Of a stretch of 64,000 nt of DNA, positions 17,878 to 25,530 are shown in pieces; the first letter of the stretch is position 1; the number at the start of each line of letters is the position of its first letter. Under the pieces are notes generated by a model. The model made no database searches. It worked only from the letters and a program-made list of their open reading frames with translations, and had not been told where the DNA came from. Location: the NCBI RefSeq assembly GCF_016495865.1, contig NZ_CP054706.1, positions 1,612,001 through 1,676,000 on the forward strand, given 5' to 3'. The position numbers and the translations under genes are program-made. Source of the stretch: Salicibibacter cibi. GTDB lineage: Bacteria > Bacillota > Bacilli > Bacillales > Marinococcaceae.

Positions 17878-19740
17878 ATAGCCTCTCGGCATTCGCCAAG
17901 GCTGGCGCGGCAAGGGATTCCTTGTCGCACCCATTTTGCTATCCTCCTACCTTCGGTAGGAGATTTTTATCTTTTCAATTTTAAATCCAGTCATGTGAAT
18001 CACGAAAATTTCTTTTATAATTGGGTCTGTAAGCCCTTGACTTTTTCAAATCACCCTCATAATCGCCGGTGAAGGGAATGTATTTTCCTTTACTACGATT
18101 TTTGGGGGTTTTCTTTTGAAACCAACGGTTTTTCCTCATGACACGTATCAAACCTTTGTCCTTGAACAACTTCAGGAACACTACGGACGCTCCATTATCC
18201 ATTTGAGTCAGGATTGGCCGCTCATCCTCAAATGTTGGCAAGCCGACCTTTCAGGCATTACCGGCCAACTGATGGAGCAGTATGCGGATCAAGGGCCAGA
18301 ACCCCGCGATCCGGCTTCCATGTTGCGTTCCTATCTCGTCTTTTTGTTCACAAATCCCGGCATCGGGATCACCCAATGGATCAACGAAATGAAACGCACA
18401 CCTATTTACGCGATCTTGAGCGGCTTTTCTCCTGATGATATCCCCGGGGTTGGCACGTTCTATGAGTTTATCGAGCGCCTCTGGCCCGAGGCGACCAAAA
18501 ACTTAAAACCCAAGAAGCAAAAACCGAAAAAGAACAAGAAGAAGGGCCAAAAAGGAAAGAAAGGCCAAAAAGCCAATTACAAACCGGGTAAAGTCGAACG
18601 CTTCGCACGATGGTCGGAACGCCATATGGACATCGTCAAACCATTGCCCGGCGACCCACTTTTTCAGTTTTTCGAACAGAATATCTTAAAGGTTTCTGCG
18701 GACCTAGGCCTGATCGGAGATCCTGATGCGCTCAGTGTCGCCGGGGATGGTACGCCTGTTGTCACGCAAGCTTACCGGCGAAGCAAACCGACCTGTGATT
18801 GTCGCGCGAACGGGATTTATGGCTGCCATCATCATCGCATCTATTCCCAGCCGGATTGTGACGGTGGATGGGACAGCTCCCGTGAGAAGTACTTTAACGG
18901 CTATCATCTCTATATGTTAGCGGCCGCGGACAGCCCGCATGACCTGCCATTGTATCCACGTCTGCATCCGGCATCCCGGCATGATGCCGTCAGTTTGGTC
19001 GCGAGCGCGGTTGAATTCAACCAACGCTACACCTTGGGATCCGTGAATCGTATGCTTCTCGATGCCGCTCATGACGCCGAGGCTATCTATGAGCTCTTGG
19101 ATAAGCAAGGTACCGAGCCTTTCATCGATTTGAACAACAGAAGCAAAAAGAATATCGAAACGAACAGTGATATTCAGATTTCACCCGAGGGCATTCCCAT
19201 CTGCCCCAACGGTCGTGAAATGAAACCAAATGGCTTCGACAAATCCCAGAATCGCAGGAAGTGGCGCTGCACGCCATCCTGCGGGTGTTCGGACGCGACA
19301 TACGGCCGGACCTATCACACGAAATCAAGTGACAACCTGCGTTTGTTTCCCAAAACGCCACGCGATTCTCAAGCGTGGAAAGACATCTACAAACGCCGCA
19401 CTTCAAGCGAACGGACAAACAAACGCGAGAAGAATGATTATCAACTGGAAGCCGGTCGACACCGATCAACGATGATGTGGTACATGCGTATTTATGGCAT
19501 TATGATCTGCCAACACATAGACGCCTGGTATGAAAGCCAAAAAGACGACTGGAACCAGCTCAAAACGACTATCTGCCCTGCCGCTGCTTAAGTTTTAAAA
19601 AACGACATCCAAAATTCTGCACGTATGCCCTTTTTTGAAAATGGTTTTCATTTCCATATGCTTCAAACCATTTTAGGCCTATTGTCTATCCGTTTCTTGC
19701 CTCGAACCACCCCCGTCGCCTTCTAATTCCGAGAGGCTAT
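17878..19740 (+). mobile_element. Insertion sequence with 12-bp perfect terminal repeats
   Basis: ATAGCCTCTCGG at 17878-17889 is exactly inverted at 19729-19740, and TAGT occurs directly outside both ends (candidate 4-bp target duplication). The 1863-bp unit encloses one transposase gene, about 240 bases of left non-coding DNA and 150 bases on the right. A 5'-truncated methyltransferase gene begins 18 bases beyond the right end, so flanking DNA was lost or rearranged. Confidence 0.8.
18116..19591 (+). CDS. DDE transposase (IS1182/IS4-like)
   Basis: 491 residues. A first catalytic Asp sits in SVAGDGTPVV, a second in LLDAAHDAEAIYELL, and a C-terminal Glu in RRTSSERTNKREKNDYQLE. A basic Lys-rich linker (about residues 122-145) and a Cys/His cluster (CDCRANGIYGCHHHR) are present. 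Starts at TTG; GGGGGT lies about 9 bases upstream. No frameshift is seen, so it may be active. Confidence 0.85.
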   Translation: MKPTVFPHDTYQTFVLEQLQEHYGRSIIHLSQDWPLILKCWQADLSGITGQLMEQYADQGPEPRDPASMLRSYLVFLFTNPGIGITQWINEMKRTPIYAILSGFSPDDIPGVGTFYEFIERLWPEATKNLKPKKQKPKKNKKKGQKGKKGQKANYKPGKVERFARWSERHMDIVKPLPGDPLFQFFEQNILKVSADLGLIGDPDALSVAGDGTPVVTQAYRRSKPTCDCRANGIYGCHHHRIYSQPDCDGGWDSSREKYFNGYHLYMLAAADSPHDLPLYPRLHPASRHDAVSLVASAVEFNQRYTLGSVNRMLLDAAHDAEAIYELLDKQGTEPFIDLNNRSKKNIETNSDIQISPEGIPICPNGREMKPNGFDKSQNRRKWRCTPSCGCSDATYGRTYHTKSSDNLRLFPKTPRDSQAWKDIYKRRTSSERTNKREKNDYQLEAGRHRSTMMWYMRIYGIMICQHIDAWYESQKDDWNQLKTTICPAAA

Positions 19741-19757
19741 TAGTGTAAATACCATAA

Positions 19758-20201
19758 TTATTCACTTATATCAACCATGCTTTACATCATTTTAAAAATA
19801 AAGATCAAGTCTTGACTGAAATTCACCGTATTTTGAAAAATGGCGGTATCTATGAGCTACATAATATATCTATTCATGACATGCCCAAATGGTGGATTTA
19901 TTATTACTTTCCCTCAGCTTATGATGAAGATGTGAAAAGATATTGGAGTAAAGTGACCATATTTAATGAATTATCAAACTTGGGATTTAAAGCACAGTTG
20001 AAGATTGGCTATCGAATGGAAGAAGTAAAAGCTGCTGATTATTTGGATCACGCTGAAAATAGAGGTATATCCGTACTTACGTTAATAAACGACGAAGATT
20101 ATAAACAGGGGTGTGAAAGACTCAAATATGACGTGAAAAAAGATCGGCAGAGCACAATTACAAATGATTTTGCAGAAATGTTTTGCATAGCTATGAAATA
20201 A
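19758..20201 (+). pseudogene. C-terminal part of a class I SAM-dependent methyltransferase
   Basis: The frame opens at 19758 with HALHHFKNKDQVLTEIHRIL followed by KNGGIYELHNIS, the typical post-motif strands of class I methyltransferases (HHL..., EIHRVLKPGG), and continues to a normal-looking C-terminus. The SAM-binding GxGxG part is missing; the IS at 17878-19740 ends 18 bases earlier. Probably truncated by an IS-associated deletion. Confidence 0.75.
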
Positions 20202-20267
20202 TCTTTACACAAAATAATTTTATTTAAGAAATGAACGGTTGAAGAATGTGAGAAGGGTGATTTATTA

Positions 20268-20564
20268 GTGGATGTTGCGCAATTTCAACATTACGTAAAA
20301 GAGTTCAGTAGACAAAAAGGATTCGAAGAATTAACCGTAGAACAGCGTTATCAATTTCTAGTCAGTGAAATTGGTGAGATTTCGGATGAATTGCTTAAAC
20401 TTAAACTTAATCCAAATGTTAACGAAGAAGAGGCGAAAACAAATCTTGGGATGGAAATGTTTGATGTGGTCTGGAATGTGTTTGACCTTGCCAACAAACT
20501 TGATATTGACTTATCACAAGCATTCGCGGAGAAAATGAAAATAAATGAGAGTAGAACATGGTAG
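20268..20564 (+). CDS. MazG-like nucleotide pyrophosphohydrolase
   Basis: 98 residues with the all-alpha NTP-PPase pattern: EIGEISDELLK (ExxE) and EMFDVVWNVFDLANKLDID (ExxD), then SQAFAEKMKINESRTW. Such proteins hydrolyse non-canonical or excess NTPs to NMP and PPi (family knowledge). GTG start with AGAAGGGTG upstream. Stand-alone gene flanked by AT-rich spacers. Confidence 0.8.
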   Translation: MDVAQFQHYVKEFSRQKGFEELTVEQRYQFLVSEIGEISDELLKLKLNPNVNEEEAKTNLGMEMFDVVWNVFDLANKLDIDLSQAFAEKMKINESRTW

Positions 20565-20696
20565 TTTACAATAAACACTTTAATCGAGCAATCTCTATTC
20601 CTGACTTGAGTCAGATTTAATAAGGGAAAAGGAAAAATGATTCTATTTTTTGGTGTTTAGATCGTTGGAGAATTTTTATTCATAAGGGGCAGTATA

Positions 20697-21563
20697 ATGA
20701 AATTACAGGTTCCGTTTCAACAAGTAGACGTGTTTTCAAATATTCCATTTAAAGGTAACCCTGTTGCTGTTGTGCTTGATGGAAATGATTTGTCTTCAGA
20801 TGAAATGCAATCAATAGCAAATTGGACGAATTTATCGGAAACGACCTTTGTGTGTAAACCTACAGACTCACAAGCAGACTATAAACTACGCATTTTTACC
20901 CCAAATAATGAACTGCCTTTTGCTGGTCATCCTACGTTGGGATCAGCTTTTGCTGTACTTAAAAATGGGCTTAAGCCAAAGATATCGGGGCGTTTGGTGC
21001 AGGAGAGTGGAATCGGATTTGTTACCATTGTTTCTGAAGGGGATAAACTGTTTTTTACTTTGCCTGAATCAAATGTAAGATCTATAGATCATGTGGACGT
21101 TAATGATCTTGCAAATGCTTTAGGAGTAGATTCAAACAATGTAAAGGCAAGTCTCATTATCGATATTGGAGCAGTATGGATGACATTACAGCTTTCTGAT
21201 GAAGAAATGGTACGACGTTTAAAACCGGATATGGAGAAGCTAACTGCTTTGACTCCTGCTGATGTAACTGGTGTCACTGTCTTTGGAAGAACATCAACAA
21301 ATACAGATACACTGTTTGAAGTGCGTTCATTTGCTCCTAGTGAAGGGGTACCTGAAGACCCTGTATGTGGTAGTGGCAATGGCTGTGTTGCGACAATGGT
21401 CAGACAGTTACAACTTATAAGTGATTCAAGTTACATTGCTAGCCAAGGGTATTGTGTAGGGCGAGATGGTCGAGTGGAGATACGTTATCAAGAAAACGGA
21501 GACATACTTCTTGGAGGACATGCAGTGACTTGTGTAGAAGGACAGATAAATATAGGAGAATAA
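20697..21563 (+). CDS. PhzF-family isomerase
   Basis: 288 residues of the PhzF/diaminopimelate-epimerase-like fold: FQQVDVFSNIPFKGNPVAVV at the N-terminus, LSETTFV with the conserved Glu, LPFAGHPTLGSAFAV, and VPEDPVCGSGNGC in the second half. The physiological substrate is unknown for most members. The ATG at 20697 follows AGGGGCAG. Single gene, no phenazine genes nearby. Confidence 0.88.
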   Translation: MKLQVPFQQVDVFSNIPFKGNPVAVVLDGNDLSSDEMQSIANWTNLSETTFVCKPTDSQADYKLRIFTPNNELPFAGHPTLGSAFAVLKNGLKPKISGRLVQESGIGFVTIVSEGDKLFFTLPESNVRSIDHVDVNDLANALGVDSNNVKASLIIDIGAVWMTLQLSDEEMVRRLKPDMEKLTALTPADVTGVTVFGRTSTNTDTLFEVRSFAPSEGVPEDPVCGSGNGCVATMVRQLQLISDSSYIASQGYCVGRDGRVEIRYQENGDILLGGHAVTCVEGQINIGE

Positions 21564-21663
21564 ATATGTGTTGCCGATATTAATGTATAATAAAGTCAAA
21601 TAGCATTTCACCTATTTTTTCCATATATGTATTTGAACGATGGAAATATGAAAGGAACCAGTT

Positions 21664-22284
21664 ATGTTTGGTGCTATCATACACGGATTCGTATTATCCT
21701 TTGGGTTAATTTTAGCTTTTGGAGCGCAAAATATATTCCTTTTTAATCAAGGGGCTGCTCACAAAAAGTTACGGCATACGATGCCCTCGGTGGTAACAGC
21801 TTCCATTTGTGACACCATCTTAATTATTCTCGCAGTTCTAGGTGTGTCACTCATCGTCATGACTGTCCCTGTTTTTCAAGTGATATTTTTTGCTGCTGGA
21901 TTCCTTTTCCTTATTTACATTGGATGGACAATATGGGCCAGTGATCCAGTAAAAGTGAATAAACAGCACGGTGCTATGAGTGCAAAAAAACAAATCCTAT
22001 TCGCTATATCTGTTTCCCTTTTGAACCCACATGCTGTGCTTGATACGGTAGGAGTTATTGGAACCAACTCTTTAAGATATTCAGCAGCACCCGAGTTAAT
22101 CGGGTTTACAGTCGCCTGTATAGCTGTATCTTGGATTTCTTTTCTTGGGTTAGTAATGATCGGAAAAACCATTCGAACGATCGATCAGGAAGGGAAGATA
22201 ACTGTTCTTATTAATAAAATTTCCGCAGTGATTATCTGGGGGGTAGCCATTTACTTAGGATATCAGCTGTATCTGATAATTTAA
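21664..22284 (+). CDS. LysE/ArgO-family amino-acid exporter
   Basis: 206 residues, six hydrophobic segments. The N-terminal FGLILAFGAQNIFLFNQGA is diagnostic of the LysE group (basic amino-acid export), and LLNPHAVLDTVGVIG is the second conserved block. GAAAGGAACC lies just upstream of the ATG. A strong terminator follows at 22422. Confidence 0.87.
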   Translation: MFGAIIHGFVLSFGLILAFGAQNIFLFNQGAAHKKLRHTMPSVVTASICDTILIILAVLGVSLIVMTVPVFQVIFFAAGFLFLIYIGWTIWASDPVKVNKQHGAMSAKKQILFAISVSLLNPHAVLDTVGVIGTNSLRYSAAPELIGFTVACIAVSWISFLGLVMIGKTIRTIDQEGKITVLINKISAVIIWGVAIYLGYQLYLII

Positions 22285-22324
22285 CACTACAGTTCATCTG
22301 CCACGATCTTCATCAAACAAGGCT

Positions 22325-22412
22325 CTTATGCGGAATAACGATCAGCGCCAATCTTGCGGAAAAGGGCTAATCTCATGTCTTTATTCAAGGGCCATTATCT
22401 GGAATAATTAAA
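22325..22412. repeat. Composite of degenerate cassette-junction palindromes
   Basis: TGCGGAATAACGATC, CTTGCGGAAAAGGGC and TCTGGAATAATTA occur in series, with the half-sites of the palindrome family. The arrangement resembles 29931-29985, where TGCGGAATAAG is followed by CTTGCGGAAAAGAGG. Confidence 0.4.
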
Positions 22413-22421
22413 CCGATTATT

Positions 22422-22457
22422 AGTAACCAGGGTTCACAGCACTGGTTACTTTTTTTT
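22422..22457 (+). terminator. Intrinsic terminator
   Basis: AGTAACCAG and CTGGTTACT form a perfect 9-bp stem with an 11-base loop, followed by eight Ts. Confidence 0.9.
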
Positions 22458-22529
22458 ATACAAGCTTTCTGTAAAATAGCTCGAAAAATCATTCAATGAG
22501 TAACCTGTTTTAGATAATGTAAACAAAGC

Positions 22530-22558
22530 TTTACGTAAATGAAACTTTACGTTAAAAT
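22530..22558 (+). promoter_or_regulatory. Promoter overlapped by two TTTACGTWAA palindromes
   Basis: TTTACG at 22530 (-35), 17 bases, TAAAAT at 22553 (-10). TTTACGTAAA (22530-22539) covers the -35 and TTTACGTTAAA (22546-22556) reaches into the -10. The next gene encodes an HTH regulator, so this is a likely auto-repression site. Confidence 0.6.
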
Positions 22559-22594
22559 GGGAATATACATCCCTATAGAGAGGGAGATACATGG

Positions 22595-22822
22595 ATGAAA
22601 AATAACATTAAACATCGTAGAAAGGATCTGCAGATTTCTCAAGAATATTTAGCCGAACAAATGAATGTCTCAAGGCAATCGATTATTTCCATTGAGAAAG
22701 GAAAATATAATCCCTCGCTTGAACTTGCCTATCGGATATCCAAGTTCTTTGGAGCGACGATTGAAGAGGTTTTTTTGTTTGAAGATAATCATCATGAAAC
22801 GACGAAAGGACGATACAGATGA
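22595..22822 (+). CDS. Small XRE-family HTH regulator
   Basis: 75 residues, nearly all HTH_3 domain: IKHRRKDLQISQEYLAEQMN, VSRQSIISIEKGKYNPSL, then ISKFFGATIEEVFLFED. GAGAGGGAG lies upstream of ATG 22595. It overlaps the next gene by 4 bp (ATGA), the common arrangement in which a small regulator is paired with a membrane protein. Probably represses its own promoter through the paired palindromes upstream. Confidence 0.88.
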   Translation: MKNNIKHRRKDLQISQEYLAEQMNVSRQSIISIEKGKYNPSLELAYRISKFFGATIEEVFLFEDNHHETTKGRYR

Positions 22823-23217
22823 AGAGCCGTACGCAGAAAAAATATCGAAAATTTGAAAGAAGAACTTTTCTGCCGTTAGGCGTATTTTTTTCATTGCTCA
22901 CGTTATTTTATCTATTTGTAGCTTTTATGGCTTCATCGGTACCCAGTTCGCAAACATATGTGAATGCAGCAATGGCCTTCCTTAGTTTTGTCATGTACCA
23001 CCTTTATCCACAATTGATTGCAAAAGATGAACGATCGGTGCTAATTAAGGATAAAGCCATGAAGACATCTATGTTTATCACATTAGGATTAATCGTAGTG
23101 GCATTTGGCCTGACAGTCATATTTGGGCTTTCTGCGACATGGATGTTCACTTTGTTAATTAGTGCAATCGTAATCACAATGTATTTGTCATTATTATATT
23201 ACAGTAAGGTTTACTAA
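22819..23217 (+). CDS. Four-segment membrane protein paired with HTH regulator
   Basis: 132 residues; about four hydrophobic segments (residues 19-37, 47-62, 79-100 and 104-125) after a basic N-terminus. No family recognised. Its 4-bp overlap with the HTH gene implies translational coupling and a shared job, perhaps signal sensing or immunity (inference only). Confidence 0.7.
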   Translation: MKSRTQKKYRKFERRTFLPLGVFFSLLTLFYLFVAFMASSVPSSQTYVNAAMAFLSFVMYHLYPQLIAKDERSVLIKDKAMKTSMFITLGLIVVAFGLTVIFGLSATWMFTLLISAIVITMYLSLLYYSKVY

Positions 23218-23317
23218 CAAGAATCGATCTTATTCCAAGAGACGATACATTTAGTCAGTAATAGGTGAGGGGTTTCGCTCCTCGTCTTAGTCTATATTTT
23301 TAAAAGAGGGGATTAAT

Positions 23318-23521
23318 ATGTTTTTTATCACTGAGCTATTTTTGGCGACAGGATTACCAGCGTTACAACCTATTGCATTTTGGGCGGTTATTATTCTTTC
23401 CGTTATCTGTGCGATTTTTGCTGTGGGAAGTTTTTTGAGTGGAGAAAAGGGGAGATCCTTTGGATTATTTGTTATTAACGTAGTAATGGTATTTGTTTAT
23501 TATGGATTCGTACAGAATTAA
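23318..23521 (+). CDS. Small two-segment membrane protein
   Basis: 67 residues with hydrophobic stretches at about 15-40 and 48-65. AAGAGGGG lies about 8 bases before the ATG. No family recognised. It sits as a single short gene between spacers bearing palindromes, like other small cassettes in the region. Confidence 0.6.
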   Translation: MFFITELFLATGLPALQPIAFWAVIILSVICAIFAVGSFLSGEKGRSFGLFVINVVMVFVYYGFVQN

Positions 23522-23590
23522 AGTAGCTCCTAGTAAACGAAAAAACCAGAGTAATAGCAAGCATACAAAGTTGTTGAATGGAGACATAAA

Positions 23591-23640
23591 TTTATACCGC
23601 AAACGAGGCGCTTTTGTAAATAAAAGTTATGCCAGAATCG
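23591..23640. repeat. Cassette-junction palindromes (two tandem)
   Basis: TTTATACCGCAAACGAGGCG followed by CTTTTGTAAATAAA forms the family palindrome with loop ACGAGGCGC. It is followed directly by GTTATGCCAGAATCGGGC, a second left arm. Confidence 0.55.
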
Positions 23641-23676
23641 GGCAATTAAATGAAAAACGGCTACTATTTGGTACCG

Positions 23677-23720
23677 CACCCCAAGAGTGAGAGTTAAAAA
23701 CTCATTTTTGGAGTGTTTTG
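23677..23720 (+). terminator. Terminator-like hairpin
   Basis: CACCCCAAGAGTGAG pairs imperfectly with CTCATTTTTGGAGTG, followed by TTTTG. From here to 23940 I see no gene. Confidence 0.5.
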
Positions 23721-23940
23721 TTTGGTGAAATATGACAGTACGTAGACCTGGTGTATGATCTGCTTGCCCACGGAGGAGTGCAATACTTCATAGATGGGGT
23801 TACAGCAAGGTGAATTCAAAGAACGACCCATACAAGTTCATCAGTACCATAAGCGGTCGTTTGTGGTATCTTTATGTAAAAAGGAAAATGAGCATATACG
23901 TTACATTTAATAAAGGATTGGGATAGTATTCAATAAAGGT

Positions 23941-25146
23941 ATGGGTGTACTAATGGATATAAAAACATTATGGGGTTTAAGGGTACAGGAATATTCTAAA
24001 AAAATGTTCAGATACTATTCAATAATTGGAGCAAATGTTTTTTATTTTTTTCTGATCATAAGCAGTATTTTTATTTATTATTTTAATTTATTTCTACAGT
24101 GGTTACCTCTTCAACTATCTGTTGAAGTAATCGTATCACTATTTGTAACCTACATTTTAATGCGATCAAAAGTTCGCACTTTTGTTAAAAGGGCAGATAT
24201 CCCCTTTTTGTTGCCATTAGAATGGCGTTTGAAGAACTATTTTATTAAATCACTTATGTATAGTTTTGTTATTGATGTTATTAAATTGGTAAGTTTCTTT
24301 ACTGTTTTTTTATCCTTATTTTTGCACGCAACTAGTATAAATCTTCTCTTTCTTTTTATTATAGTGGGGGTTGCTGCTTATAACATTTTAATGAAGTGGA
24401 TTGAGCAATGGTTAGATAGCCATGTACAACTTGTGTTACATAGGTTGAATAGATTTTTTTTACTATATTTAATGTGTTATTTTTTGCTTGGAAATGACTG
24501 GATTTATGTACTTGCATTAATGAGTATAAATTTCGTGTATTTGATTTACTTTACAAGAAAAAAAAGAAAGTTAAATTGGCAGTGGCTAATAGATGAAGAA
24601 GAAAGTGCCTTAGTAAGAAATTACAAATTTATTAATTTTTTCATAGATGTCCCTAATCTTAAACGTTCTTTTCGGCGTAGACGATTGCTCACAATGATTC
24701 TGAAAAGATGTATCTCATATAGACAGAGTAATACATTCGTATATCTATATTCACAATTATTTGTAAGATATAATGATTACTTTTACCTTTATTTAAGACT
24801 GACTGTAATTGGCATATTTGTTAATTATGTAATACCAACAAGTGGATGGGTTTTTAATCTCCTAATTCTAATTATGACAGGATTTCAAGTAATTCCTTTG
24901 CAACATGAAATGAAGCAAAATGTCACACTTTATCCTATTTCAAAATCTCAGATAAAAGATTCTTTCTTAAAGTTTGTCTTGGTCATGCTATATACTCAAT
25001 TTTTTATTCTATATTTCGCAACGTTCATGCTTACTTCTACTGCTAACGTATTCAACCTTATAATTGGAAGTGTATTTGTTTATGTATTTGTATATTTCTT
25101 TGTATCAAAGAGAGTCAATGTCTCAGGAAATGCCACTAAAAAATAG
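23941..25146 (+). CDS. EcsB-like ABC transporter permease (orphan)
   Basis: 401 residues, at least eight hydrophobic segments. The segment VKRADIPFLLPLEWRLKNYF resembles EcsB, the membrane subunit of the Ecs transporter implicated in secretion and intramembrane proteolysis in Bacillus. EcsA, the ATPase, normally lies directly upstream but is absent here. The start could be ATG 23941 or ATG 23953; neither has a strong ribosome site. Very AT-rich compared with the core genes, suggesting acquisition. Confidence 0.65.
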   Translation: MGVLMDIKTLWGLRVQEYSKKMFRYYSIIGANVFYFFLIISSIFIYYFNLFLQWLPLQLSVEVIVSLFVTYILMRSKVRTFVKRADIPFLLPLEWRLKNYFIKSLMYSFVIDVIKLVSFFTVFLSLFLHATSINLLFLFIIVGVAAYNILMKWIEQWLDSHVQLVLHRLNRFFLLYLMCYFLLGNDWIYVLALMSINFVYLIYFTRKKRKLNWQWLIDEEESALVRNYKFINFFIDVPNLKRSFRRRRLLTMILKRCISYRQSNTFVYLYSQLFVRYNDYFYLYLRLTVIGIFVNYVIPTSGWVFNLLILIMTGFQVIPLQHEMKQNVTLYPISKSQIKDSFLKFVLVMLYTQFFILYFATFMLTSTANVFNLIIGSVFVYVFVYFFVSKRVNVSGNATKK

Positions 25147-25189
25147 CGTGGTATTCAATTAACGGAGTGCATTAGCTTGATAAGGGTAG

Positions 25190-25229
25190 ATCTATTGTTC
25201 CGTTAAAGGGCGCGATTGTTGAATAAAGG
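25190..25229. repeat. Cassette-junction half palindrome
   Basis: AAAGGGCGCGATTGTTGAATAAAG carries the loop and right arm of the family (GGCGCGATTGTTGAATA); the left arm TTGTTCCGTT does not match it. A further left-arm-like ACTATTATACCG follows. Confidence 0.45.
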
Positions 25230-25339
25230 GACTATTATACCGTGCGAAACGTTGCCAATCCGTTGCCAGTTGACCCCAGAACATTAAAAATGCGAGTTTC
25301 GGTAAACACCTGGAACCCGCACTATGAAAGTATTTATAC

Positions 25340-25386
25340 TGGAGCTTCCTGCCGGACTCGAACCGGCGACCTCATCCTTACCATGG
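25340..25386 (-). other. 3' fragment of tRNA-Thr(GGT), integration scar
   Basis: On the minus strand 47 bases read as the anticodon loop ATGGTAA (U33, anticodon GGT, A37), anticodon 3' stem GGATG, variable loop AGGTC, T arm GCCGG/CCGGC around TTCGAGT, acceptor strand AGGAAGC, discriminator T and CCA. The 5' half (acceptor strand, D arm, most of the anticodon 5' stem) is missing and replaced by unrelated DNA. Integrative elements commonly duplicate such 3' tRNA pieces as att sites. A minus-strand hairpin followed by T's lies just beyond, at about 25288-25325. Confidence 0.75.
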
Positions 25387-25467
25387 GAAAATAAGAGAAA
25401 TATAAGCAATATTTATGAATGAAACCGAGGAAAATCACCACTTTTGGAAAAGGTATTGACCATAAAG

Positions 25468-25530
25468 AGCATATAAAGTGATGAAGTCGTCATTGTTTCG
25501 TCACTGAAATGGAGAACAGTTACATACAAT
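25468..25530. repeat. Left part of a dispersed repeat split by an IS
   Basis: AGCATATAAAGTGATGAAG through CATACAAT matches 47855-47917. The right part continues at 27266 after the IS. ACAAT at 25526-25530 is the target duplication. Confidence 0.75.

Noticed and set aside
23493..23690. 65-codon frame across 23493-23690
   Set aside because: Consists of junction palindromes and has no ribosome site.
25340..25386. Complete tRNA gene
   Set aside because: Only the 3' half is present; acceptor 5' strand and D arm are missing.
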